This document shows, in pieces, positions 45,145-53,880 of a stretch of 64,000 nt of DNA; the first letter of the stretch is position 1; every line of letters begins with the position of its first letter. The stretch comes from Aliikangiella sp965214955 (GTDB taxonomy: Bacteria > Pseudomonadota > Gammaproteobacteria > Enterobacterales > Kangiellaceae). The translations under genes and the position numbers were made by a program. The notes under the pieces were generated by a model. It worked only from the letters and a program-made list of their open reading frames with translations. It was not told the DNA's origin and searched no databases. The DNA lies in NCBI GenBank assembly GCA_965214955.1, contig CBDCCU010000013.1, forward strand, positions 248,001 to 312,000, written 5' to 3'.

Positions 45145-45327
45145 ATGTCCGATGAAATACCGACCTTGAAAGAGGTCGCCGACTATCTCAAGTTGGCAGA
45201 AAAAACCGCATATCGACTGGCTGCTGAAGGCAAATTGCCCGGATTTAAAGTAGGCGGCAGTTGGCGGTTTAAACAGGAGGATATCCTCCAGTGGATTGAA
45301 GAACAGAAGAAGAAAGAAACGGAGTAA
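45145..45327 (+). CDS. Excisionase-like helix-turn-helix protein
   Basis: 60 residues from ATG 45145 (GGTGGG upstream), a MerR-like winged helix of the excisionase family: EIPTLKEVADYLKLAEKTAYRL, GKLPGFKVGGSWRFKQEDILQWI. Ends seven bases before the hsdM start, so the pair is probably cotranscribed; related HTH genes precede type I restriction operons in other genomes. It may regulate hsd expression or be the leftover recombination directionality factor of the element. Confidence 0.82.
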   Translation: MSDEIPTLKEVADYLKLAEKTAYRLAAEGKLPGFKVGGSWRFKQEDILQWIEEQKKKETE

Positions 45328-45334
45328 CAGCCGA

Positions 45335-47344
45335 ATGGCTCAGCTAGAGAATATAGAAGCAATAGAAAAACGACTGTGGGGCAGCGCTGACAACCTTCGC
45401 GCCAACAGCAACTACGCCAGCAACGAATATTTCATGCCCGTTATGGGGCTTATCTTCCTCCGCCATGCTTATAGCCGTTTTCTGGTGGTAAAGCCGGAAA
45501 TCGAGGCTTCACTGCCATCGCGTGGCGGCGTGACCAGACCGCTCACCAAAGAAGACTTCTCTAGTAAGGGGGCGATCTTCCTTCGCGATATTGCCCAGTT
45601 CGATTATTTGGTGAATCTGACTGAGGGCGATGATCGCGCCCAGGCTATCATTGACGCGATGGAGGCCATCGAAGAAGACTACGAAACCCTCAAAGGCGTA
45701 TTGCCCAAAAGCGAATACCAAGAGCTGGACAATGACGTGCTTGGTAATCTGCTCCGTACCTTTAACGATCCCGCTCTTAAAAAGGCGACTGGCGATATCT
45801 TCGGGCGTATCTATGAATACTTCCTAACGCAATTTGCCAACCAAAGCGCTCACGATGCCGGTGAATTCTTTACGCCTGTGTCACTCGTTCAGATGATCGT
45901 GAACTTTATAGAGCCCGATCACGGCTCGGTGATCGACCCTGCTTGTGGATCGGGCGGTATGTTTGTGCAAAGCGCGCATTTTATCGAGAAGATGCACAAG
46001 AATCCGCAGGATGTAGCCACTTTCTACGGTGCGGAGAAAAACCCGACCACCATACGCCTTGCAAAGATGAACTTGGCTGTACATGGCCTTGAAGGGAAAA
46101 TCCAGAAAGCCATTTCCTATTACGAAGACCCACATGATTTTCTGGGTAAAGCCAATTTCGTGATGGCTAATCCGCCGTTCAACGTCGATGACGTAGACGC
46201 GGAGAAAATCAAAAACGATCCACGCTTGCCCTTTGGTCTGCCAGGGGTGAACAAGAAAGGCTCCGTCTCCAACGGTAACTACCTCTGGATTTCTTACTTC
46301 TATAGCTATCTAAATCCCGAAGGTCGAGCAGGATTTGTTATGTCCTCGCAGGCTTCAAGTGCGGGCGGGCAGGAAGCGGAAGTGCGCCGTAAGCTGGTTG
46401 AAAGTGGTCATGTCGGCGCGATGGTGGCCATCCGCTCCAATTTCTTCTATACACGCACAGTGCCTTGCGAGCTTTGGTTTTTAAATAAAAACAAACCAGC
46501 GCACATGAAAGACAAGGTGCTGATGCTCGATGCGCGTAATGTCTATACAAAAGTCACGCGGAAAATTTACGACTTCTCGCCTGAACAACTGGCCAACCTG
46601 ACCTCTATAGTCTGGCTCTACCGGGGTGAAAATGAACGCTTCTTGGAGCTGATTGAAAGCTATCTTGATTGCACGCTTGCTGAAGCGAAGACCAGTAAAG
46701 AGCAAATGGATGGGGTTATTGCCGGACTGGGCGAACTCTTCGGCAAACTCGCTGAAGTCGATGAAGAAACGAAAAGCGCCTTCGAACTGCTGGGTAAAGA
46801 TATCAACGCCTTTGAAGCCAGCATTGATACTGAGAGTAAGGCTTGGGGAAAGTCATCCAAAGACAACGCAGGATTACAAGCCTCTGCTGTGAAGCTGGAG
46901 CCATTGGCAGAAACCAGTCGCGACCTGATCAAGCAGATTGACCAGCTCTATAAGTTTGTTGAGAAACAGGCCAAGGAGAGCGGTGAGAAAGGCTTAAACA
47001 AACTCATCAAGGAACTGGATGAGCAGCGCAAAGAAGCCGTTGAGCAGTTAAAACTGATCCGTTATTTCTTCAAACAAGTCCATTGGCTGCAAGATCGCTT
47101 CCCTGATGCGCAGCTTGCTGATGTTGAAGGCTTGGTCAAGCTGGTAGACATCGAAGAGATCGAAGCCAATGACTGGAGCCTTACCCCAGGGCGATATGTT
47201 GGTGTTGCGCCAGAGGAAGAAGACGAAGACTTCGATTTTGAAGAAACGCTCCGCGATATTCATATTGAGTTAAAAGGGTTGAATGAAGAGGCTGCTACTC
47301 TTGCAGATCAAATTCAGAAAAATTTTGCGGAGCTGGGCATATGA
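45335..47344 (+). CDS. hsdM: Type I restriction-modification methyltransferase HsdM
   Basis: 669 residues from ATG 45335 (GGAG upstream). N-terminal HsdM domain (ENIEAIEKRLWGSADNLRAN), methyltransferase core with DPACGSGGMF (about residue 201) and ANPPFNV (about 278), i.e. N6-adenine class, and a long C-terminal coiled segment (about 430-640) longer than in E. coli HsdM (529 aa). Together with HsdS it methylates adenines in a bipartite target site. Overlaps hsdS by four bases. G+C is higher than host genes. Confidence 0.96.
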   Translation: MAQLENIEAIEKRLWGSADNLRANSNYASNEYFMPVMGLIFLRHAYSRFLVVKPEIEASLPSRGGVTRPLTKEDFSSKGAIFLRDIAQFDYLVNLTEGDDRAQAIIDAMEAIEEDYETLKGVLPKSEYQELDNDVLGNLLRTFNDPALKKATGDIFGRIYEYFLTQFANQSAHDAGEFFTPVSLVQMIVNFIEPDHGSVIDPACGSGGMFVQSAHFIEKMHKNPQDVATFYGAEKNPTTIRLAKMNLAVHGLEGKIQKAISYYEDPHDFLGKANFVMANPPFNVDDVDAEKIKNDPRLPFGLPGVNKKGSVSNGNYLWISYFYSYLNPEGRAGFVMSSQASSAGGQEAEVRRKLVESGHVGAMVAIRSNFFYTRTVPCELWFLNKNKPAHMKDKVLMLDARNVYTKVTRKIYDFSPEQLANLTSIVWLYRGENERFLELIESYLDCTLAEAKTSKEQMDGVIAGLGELFGKLAEVDEETKSAFELLGKDINAFEASIDTESKAWGKSSKDNAGLQASAVKLEPLAETSRDLIKQIDQLYKFVEKQAKESGEKGLNKLIKELDEQRKEAVEQLKLIRYFFKQVHWLQDRFPDAQLADVEGLVKLVDIEEIEANDWSLTPGRYVGVAPEEEDEDFDFEETLRDIHIELKGLNEEAATLADQIQKNFAELGI

Positions 47345-48576
47345 TCGGCTTTCAGGAGAAAATGATTTCTGAACTTATTCAGGAAGAAGCCATCCTGGCA
47401 GTACAGGATGGCAATCACGGTGAAAAACATCCAAAATCTAGTGATTATGTTGAGAGTGGAATTCATTTCGTTATGGCCAATGATCTTGGCTCTGGGAGCA
47501 TAGACTTAAAGGGCTGTAACAAAATTCCTGAGAATTTGGCATCCAAACTACGCATTGGTTTTTCCAGGAAGGGCGATGTTCTTCTTACTCACAAAGGGAC
47601 TATAGGAAATGTAGCCATCGTTGGTGCTGTAGAGCCTTATGTCATGCTAACACCTCAAGTGACCTATTATCGAACAAACGACGACAAGCTATCAAACCGA
47701 TATCTAGCATATGCTTTTAGAGAGCCAATGTTTCAAAAGAGAATGAAATCTTTGGCTCAACAGTCTACTCGTCCATATATTGGCATTACTGCACAACGAA
47801 ACCTAAAAATACTCTGGACGGATCGCAAGACCCAGGATTCAGTCGTAGATATTCTCGCTAAATACGACGACCTCATCGAAAACAACAAGCGGCGGATTGG
47901 GTTGCTGGAGGAGTCGGCGAGGCAGCTTTACAATGAATGGTTTGTGCGCTTTCGCTTCCCTGGCCATGAGCATGTCAAAATCATTGATGGCGTGCCGGAG
48001 GGGTGGACGGCTGGGTGCGTTAGTGATCTTGGCGAAGTTATTACTGGAAAAACACCTTCTACTAAAAGCGAAGAAAATTATGGTGGCGATATACCATTCA
48101 TAAAAACTCCGGATATGCATGGCAATTCTGTTGTGATACGAACAGAGCATCTACTGACTGAAAGAGGAGCTAACACCCAGCCGAAGAAGATGATACCTGC
48201 CAATTCGGTTATGGTTTCATGTATAGGGACAATTGGTGTCACCTCGCTAAATGCGTATCCGTCACACACTAATCAACAAATTAACTCTGTAATTCCAAAG
48301 AGCGATATCTATCGATACTTTGCCTTCTTTTCATTGGCTTCTCTTAAAGCAAGAATGGAAGCAATGGGTGGTGGCGCAACTATGGCAAATGTTAACAAAG
48401 CAAAATTTTCAGGATTGCCAGTGGTTATTCCTCCGGAAAAATTACTTGAAGTTTTTCATGAGTCAGTGCTGCCGATATTCTCACAAATACTTACCTTGTC
48501 GTTGAGTATAGAAAAATTGGCTGAGGCAAGGGACTTATTGCTTCCCAAACTCATGAATGGGGAGATTGCCGTATGA
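47341..48576 (+). CDS. hsdS: Type I restriction specificity subunit HsdS
   Basis: 411 residues with two target-recognition domains separated by conserved helices. The first spans about 1-165 (VMANDLGSGSIDL, THKGTIGNVAI, QSTRPYIGITAQRNLKI), the central helices DDLIENNKRRIGLLEESARQL, the second about 210-370 (VITGKTPSTKSEENYGGDIPFIKTPDM, HTNQQINSVI), and terminal helices LAEARDLLLPKLMNGEI. The target sequence cannot be read from the protein. The recognition parts are visibly more AT-rich than the spacer helices. Overlaps hsdM and hsdR by four bases each. Confidence 0.95.
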   Translation: MIGFQEKMISELIQEEAILAVQDGNHGEKHPKSSDYVESGIHFVMANDLGSGSIDLKGCNKIPENLASKLRIGFSRKGDVLLTHKGTIGNVAIVGAVEPYVMLTPQVTYYRTNDDKLSNRYLAYAFREPMFQKRMKSLAQQSTRPYIGITAQRNLKILWTDRKTQDSVVDILAKYDDLIENNKRRIGLLEESARQLYNEWFVRFRFPGHEHVKIIDGVPEGWTAGCVSDLGEVITGKTPSTKSEENYGGDIPFIKTPDMHGNSVVIRTEHLLTERGANTQPKKMIPANSVMVSCIGTIGVTSLNAYPSHTNQQINSVIPKSDIYRYFAFFSLASLKARMEAMGGGATMANVNKAKFSGLPVVIPPEKLLEVFHESVLPIFSQILTLSLSIEKLAEARDLLLPKLMNGEIAV

Positions 48577-51500
48577 TGGCTCCGCTCAATGAAGATACGC
48601 TGGTGCAGGCAACGACTGCCGATTATTTGGAAGAGCAGCTTGGCTGGGAGAGTGTCTACGCCTATAACAATGAGACATTTGGCAAAGAAGGCACGCTTGG
48701 CAGGGAGTCTGATAAAGAGGTTGTCTTAACCCGTTATCTGGGTGAAGCCTTGGTTAAGTTTAATCCTGGCTTGCCTGATGCGGCCTATGAGGATGCACTA
48801 CGCCAGATCACTGAAGCCCCCGTTACTGAAAACACCCTGCAAATCAATTTTGAGCAATATGAGCTGATCAAAAGTGGTGTTCAGGTGCAATACCGCAATG
48901 CCAAGGGCGAGCTTGAGAAAAAGCGCCTAAAAGTTTTTGATTTCGATACTCCCGAAAACAATCACTTCCTGTGTGTCCGAGAGCTATGGGTGCGCGGTGA
49001 TATATACCGTCGCCGCGCCGACATTGTTGGTTTTGTCAATGGCCTTCCCTTGATGTTTATTGAGTGCAAGACCATTCACAAAGACATCCGTCATGCTTAC
49101 GAGAAAAACCTGTCAGACTATAAAGACACCATCCCGCATCTATTCCATCACAATGCCTTTGTGATATTGGGCAATGGCGTAGACGCGAGGATTGGCTCAA
49201 TTTCCAGCAAGTTCGAGCACTTTAATAACTGGAAGCGTTTGGCCGAGGACGACCCTGGCGTGGTGGATATGGAGACCTTGCTCAAAGGTATTTGTAACAA
49301 GCGCGATTTTCTTGATCTCTTTGAAAACTACACACTGTTTGACCAAAACGAAGACGGAAAATTGATCAAGATTGTTGCTCGTAACCACCAGTTTTTGGGT
49401 GTAAACCGCGCCATTGAAGCCGTACAAAACCGCGAAGAGCACAAAGGTAAACTTGGCGTGTTCTGGCATACGCAGGGCTCTGGTAAATCCTATTCCATCG
49501 TTTTCTTTGCGCGCAAGATTCACCGCAAGCTCGGCGGCAACTTCACCTTCCTGATTTGTACTGACCGTGAAGATCTGGATGGGCAAATCTATAACACCTT
49601 CGCAGGGTGCGGCCTTGTGGACAATGATCAAGACCCATGCCGCGCTGCCTCCGGTGATCATTTGAAAAAGCTGTTAAACCAACACAAAGCCTATGTCTTC
49701 ACGTTGGTTCAGAAATTTAATAAGGATGTTGATCCCAATGATCCTTATTCAGATCGAAACGACATAATAGTTATTACCGATGAAGCGCACCGCACTCAAT
49801 ATGGCCGTTTGTCATTAAACCTGCGCAATGCGTTGCCAAATGCCAGCTATATTGGCTTTACCGGAACACCGCTCTTCAAGGATGATGAAATCACCCGCCG
49901 CGTATTCGGGGATTACATCTCCACCTATGACTTCCAACGTGCCGTTGAAGATAAGGCCACCGTGCCACTTTATTATGATGCCAGAGGCGAAAAGCTTGGG
50001 CTGGCTACGAATGATCTTAATGAAAAAATCGCCTCTAAGCTGGAAGAGATCGAGATAGAAGATCAGGATGTTGCCGAGAGACTGGAGCGGGAGCTAAAGC
50101 GCGATTACCACATCATTACTGCGCAAAGCCGCTTGGAGCAGATCGCCGAAGACTTTGTTGATCACTACAGCGTAGGCGGTCAAAACGGTAAAGCGATGAT
50201 GGTCTGTATCGATAAGATCACTTGCGTTCGGATGCAGCACATCATCCTTGAAAAATGGCAGGCCAAAATTACAGAGCTTGAAAAAGAGCTGACCAAGCTG
50301 GCTGACGAACAGGCCATCAAGAAACTGGGGCGCAAACTTGCTTGGATGCATGAAACCATCATGGCCGTTGTGGTCAGTGAGGAGCAAGGCGAGGTCGATA
50401 AATTCCGCAAGTGGGAACTTGATATTACGCCGCACCGTAAGCTGATCAAAGAAGGCTTTGAAACACCTGATGGCAAACGTATTGATATGGAGAGTGCTTT
50501 TAAGAAGGAAGAGCATCCTTTCCGCGTCGCCATAGTATGCGCTATGTGGCTCACTGGCTTTGACGTGCCAACCATGTCTACTTTGTATCTCGATAAACCG
50601 CTCAAGGCCCATACCTTGATGCAGGCCATTGCTCGCGCCAACCGTGTAGCGGAAGGTAAGAATAACGGCCTTATCGTTGATTACTGCGGCATCCTGAAAA
50701 ACCTGCGCAAAGCACTTGCCACCTTTGCAGGCCATACAGGTATTGAAGGCGATGAGGGCAATCCTCCGACGGAACTTGACCCGGTAAGACCGGAAGAAGA
50801 ATTGCTTGCAGACCTTGAAGATGCGATTGAAGCGGTAAGAGCCTTCCTGGTTGCAAAAGAATTCAGGTTGGAAGATGTTCTTGAAAAAACAGGGTTTGAA
50901 AGAAACAAAGCCATTATTGACGCAAAGGAAGTCGTTAACCAAAACGATGCAACTCGCAAGCGCTTTGAAATTATTTGCCGCGAGGTGTTTAAAAAGTTCA
51001 AGGCTTGTTTAACGATCAAGGCCATTAATGATTACCGCTCCTCCTACGATGCAATCAATATTATCTATAAGAGCCTGCAAAAAGATGTTGAGAAGGCAGA
51101 TATTTCTGACATCATGCGCGAGCTTCACACCGTCATCGAAGAAAGCATCGAGCCGACAACTGGCGTAAAAGAGCCGAGCAAGCTTTATGATATCAGCAAG
51201 ATCGATTTTGAGCGGTTAAGAAAAGAGTTTGAACGCTCACCTGCTAAGAATACAACTGTGCAAAGCCTAAAAGAAATCATCGAGAAAAAGCTCCTTAAAA
51301 TGCTCATGCAAAATCCAACAAGAACGGATTTTCAAAAGCACTACGAAGAAATCGTTAATGACTACAATAACGAGAAGGATCGCGTAACTATCGAGGCTAC
51401 GTTTGAAGCCTTGCTCAAACTGGTAGATGAGCTGAGCGAAGAAGAACAGCGAGCAGTTAAAGAAGGTTTATCCGAGGAGTCTTTGGCATTCTTCGATTTG

Positions 51501-51782
51501 CTGTTAAAGCCTGACCTTTCCAAAAAAGAAATTGATCGTATTAAAAAAGTGGCCGAAGGTCTTTACAGGACGATAAGGGAAGAGCTTGGCCGAATTCAAA
51601 ACTTTTCAGCCAAGCAGAGCACTCGTGATGAAATTAAAGTCAAGATAAAGGACTTCCTGTGGGATGATAAAACTGGCTTGCCGGAAAGTTTTGCACCAGG
51701 AGAAGTCGAGGAAAAAACAGATGCAGTGTTTAAGTACTTGTTGATTTCTCAACGTAACGATGCTCGGTTGAGTAGTGTCTGA
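48573..51782 (+). CDS. hsdR: Type I restriction endonuclease HsdR
   Basis: 1069 residues. N-terminal PD-(D/E)XK nuclease with ADIVGFVNGLPLMFIECK (about 148-165), then SF2 helicase motor: Walker A TQGSGKS (about 299-306), DREDLDGQI, DEAHR (about 402), GFTGTPL, and later ITCVRMQ and QAIARANRVAEG as motifs V-VI. The C-terminal part is helical and binds the methylase core. It translocates DNA and cuts unmodified DNA far from the site. Length and motifs are complete, so the enzyme appears functional. Confidence 0.96.
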   Translation: MMAPLNEDTLVQATTADYLEEQLGWESVYAYNNETFGKEGTLGRESDKEVVLTRYLGEALVKFNPGLPDAAYEDALRQITEAPVTENTLQINFEQYELIKSGVQVQYRNAKGELEKKRLKVFDFDTPENNHFLCVRELWVRGDIYRRRADIVGFVNGLPLMFIECKTIHKDIRHAYEKNLSDYKDTIPHLFHHNAFVILGNGVDARIGSISSKFEHFNNWKRLAEDDPGVVDMETLLKGICNKRDFLDLFENYTLFDQNEDGKLIKIVARNHQFLGVNRAIEAVQNREEHKGKLGVFWHTQGSGKSYSIVFFARKIHRKLGGNFTFLICTDREDLDGQIYNTFAGCGLVDNDQDPCRAASGDHLKKLLNQHKAYVFTLVQKFNKDVDPNDPYSDRNDIIVITDEAHRTQYGRLSLNLRNALPNASYIGFTGTPLFKDDEITRRVFGDYISTYDFQRAVEDKATVPLYYDARGEKLGLATNDLNEKIASKLEEIEIEDQDVAERLERELKRDYHIITAQSRLEQIAEDFVDHYSVGGQNGKAMMVCIDKITCVRMQHIILEKWQAKITELEKELTKLADEQAIKKLGRKLAWMHETIMAVVVSEEQGEVDKFRKWELDITPHRKLIKEGFETPDGKRIDMESAFKKEEHPFRVAIVCAMWLTGFDVPTMSTLYLDKPLKAHTLMQAIARANRVAEGKNNGLIVDYCGILKNLRKALATFAGHTGIEGDEGNPPTELDPVRPEEELLADLEDAIEAVRAFLVAKEFRLEDVLEKTGFERNKAIIDAKEVVNQNDATRKRFEIICREVFKKFKACLTIKAINDYRSSYDAINIIYKSLQKDVEKADISDIMRELHTVIEESIEPTTGVKEPSKLYDISKIDFERLRKEFERSPAKNTTVQSLKEIIEKKLLKMLMQNPTRTDFQKHYEEIVNDYNNEKDRVTIEATFEALLKLVDELSEEEQRAVKEGLSEESLAFFDLLLKPDLSKKEIDRIKKVAEGLYRTIREELGRIQNFSAKQSTRDEIKVKIKDFLWDDKTGLPESFAPGEVEEKTDAVFKYLLISQRNDARLSSV

Positions 51783-51840
51783 TCTCACCCAAAGCGGACA
51801 CTGTACATGAAGTGGATTTCAATACTAACAAGGAGTCAAA

Positions 51841-53880
51841 ATGTATATTAGAAATATATCGGTATTGAATTTTAGGCTTCTGGAAAACGTTAACCTTAGC
51901 CTAGAACAAAGAACCACAGTTATTGTCGGGCGTAACAATAGCGGTAAAACATCTTTGACAGAGCTTTTCCGACGTCTTCTAACAGATAAAACGCCAAATT
52001 TCCGGCTGGAAGATTTCTCTCTATCAGCACATGAAAAATTCTGGCAGGCTTTCGAACAGCTACAGGCAGGTGAAGACGAAAACACGGTGCGAGCAGCGCT
52101 GCCGGCTATAGAAATTTGCTTGTCAGTGAATTATGAAGACAATGCTGCGTCTTATGGGCCGCTTAGCGAATTTATCATTGATCTGAACACCGATTGTACG
52201 GAAACACTAATCAAAGTCCGCTATGAACTGGAAAAGGGAAAATTGCAAAACCTGTTTGAAGAAATTGAACTGAACGGGGAAGTGCCAGTCGCAGAACAAA
52301 AAATAGACTTCTTTAAAACTATCAAAGACCGTGTTCCCAAACTATATGCAGCCAGAATTTATGCGCAAGACCCTAACGATGCGACGAACCAGAAAGACCT
52401 GGAAGCAAGCAAACTTCACGCTCTTTTACAATCCGGCTTTATCAATGCGCAGCGCGGCCTAGATGACGCCGCGCGCAAAGACGGGGCAGACCAGAAAAAG
52501 AACAATGTCTTGGGAAGCATTTTGGAGCAGCTTTTCAGCACAGCCTCAAATTCGGATAACGCGCAGGATCAGGAAATTATAACCAACCTGGAAACAGCAA
52601 TTCAGGGTATTCAGCAAGGCATCGATGAAGGATTCAACGCCCAGCTTTCCGATCTGCTGCCGACATTCTCTATGTTCGGTTATCCGGGTTTAAGCGACCC
52701 GAATTTGCGGACTGAAACGACGCTAGACGTAGAAAGATTACTTAAAAATCATACCAAGGTTCATTACGCAGGCGTGAACGGCATCAACCTACCGGAAGCT
52801 TATAACGGCCTCGGAACCCGGAATCTCATATATATTTTGTTGCAACTTTTGGAGTTTTACAAAAGTTTTACAGCAAAAGATTCAACGGCAGGTATGAACC
52901 TGATTTTTATAGAAGAGCCGGAAGCCCACCTTCACCCGCAAATGCAGGAAGTCTTCATTGCCAAGTTAGGCGAAATCGCAGAAAGTTTTGCCAGAACTTT
53001 TGGCGACCGTGCAGCCTGGCCGGTACAGTTTGTTGTAACTACTCATTCGCCGCACATGGCAAACAAAGCGCAGTTTGAAGCCATAAGATATTTCCTAACT
53101 CACCCGCAGGACGGGGCAGAAAATATCCGTACGGCCGAGATTAAAGACCTGAAAAAAGGCTTAGCCAGTACGCCGCCGCCAGACAAAGAGTTTTTGCATA
53201 AATATATGGTTCTTACGGGTTGCGATTTATTGTTTGCCGACAAGATCGTACTTATCGAGGGGGCAACAGAGCGTATAATGTTGCCGGAAATAATAAAAAA
53301 AGTAGATACCGCTACCGGGGCCAATGCTCCCAAGCTTTCAAGCCAGTATGTTTCCGTTATGGAAGTTGGTGGCGCTCACGCGCACAAATTTTTTGATCTG
53401 CTGAATTTTCTCGATCTCAGCACGATAATAATAACCGATATAGATTCAGTTGACGGCAATTCAGAAGGTTGTGAAGTTTCGGCCGGAGTCGGCACGAGTA
53501 ATAGCTGTATTAAGGAATGGTTTAGCCCCGATGTTACGCCCGCCCAACTTGTAGCGAAAACGGATGATGAAAAAACTCAGGGGCGTGTCCGGCTGTGCTA
53601 TCAAGTTCCTGAACAAGACGGCGGCGGTTGTGGCAGAAGTTTTGAAGATGCTTTCATTCTTGCTAATAATGCCGCCTTTGAACTGCCAACGGCTAACGCC
53701 ACGGACGCCTACGATAAAGCCAAAAAAATCAAGAAAACAAACTTCGCCATTGAATACGGCATTGATAATACGAACTGGAATGTTCCCCTATACATAGCAC
53801 AAGGGCTTCGTTGGCTGGCCGCTTCTGATATTTTACTGCCACAGCAAAACCAGAACGAAGCAGATGGAGAAGTGGCATGA
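51841..53880 (+). CDS. gajA: OLD-family ATP-dependent nuclease, GajA-like (Gabija)
   Basis: 679 residues. ABC-type ATPase head with Walker A GRNNSGKTSL (about 30-39), signature-containing centre, IEEPEAHLHPQMQ (about 357, Walker B with D-loop) and TTHSPHMANKA; then a TOPRIM domain starting IVLIEGATERIMLPEI (about 469, catalytic E) with TDIDSVDG (about 532, acidic pair). Architecture equals class 2 OLD nucleases. The adjacent UvrD-like gene overlaps by four bases, the arrangement of the Gabija antiphage system. Preceded by AAGGAG and 58 bp after hsdR. Longer than characterised GajA. Confidence 0.88.
   Translation: MYIRNISVLNFRLLENVNLSLEQRTTVIVGRNNSGKTSLTELFRRLLTDKTPNFRLEDFSLSAHEKFWQAFEQLQAGEDENTVRAALPAIEICLSVNYEDNAASYGPLSEFIIDLNTDCTETLIKVRYELEKGKLQNLFEEIELNGEVPVAEQKIDFFKTIKDRVPKLYAARIYAQDPNDATNQKDLEASKLHALLQSGFINAQRGLDDAARKDGADQKKNNVLGSILEQLFSTASNSDNAQDQEIITNLETAIQGIQQGIDEGFNAQLSDLLPTFSMFGYPGLSDPNLRTETTLDVERLLKNHTKVHYAGVNGINLPEAYNGLGTRNLIYILLQLLEFYKSFTAKDSTAGMNLIFIEEPEAHLHPQMQEVFIAKLGEIAESFARTFGDRAAWPVQFVVTTHSPHMANKAQFEAIRYFLTHPQDGAENIRTAEIKDLKKGLASTPPPDKEFLHKYMVLTGCDLLFADKIVLIEGATERIMLPEIIKKVDTATGANAPKLSSQYVSVMEVGGAHAHKFFDLLNFLDLSTIIITDIDSVDGNSEGCEVSAGVGTSNSCIKEWFSPDVTPAQLVAKTDDEKTQGRVRLCYQVPEQDGGGCGRSFEDAFILANNAAFELPTANATDAYDKAKKIKKTNFAIEYGIDNTNWNVPLYIAQGLRWLAASDILLPQQNQNEADGEVA

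Noticed and set aside
50094..50942. 282-codon frame on the minus strand inside hsdR
   Set aside because: Entirely within the clear helicase gene; a by-product of G+C-rich codon use.
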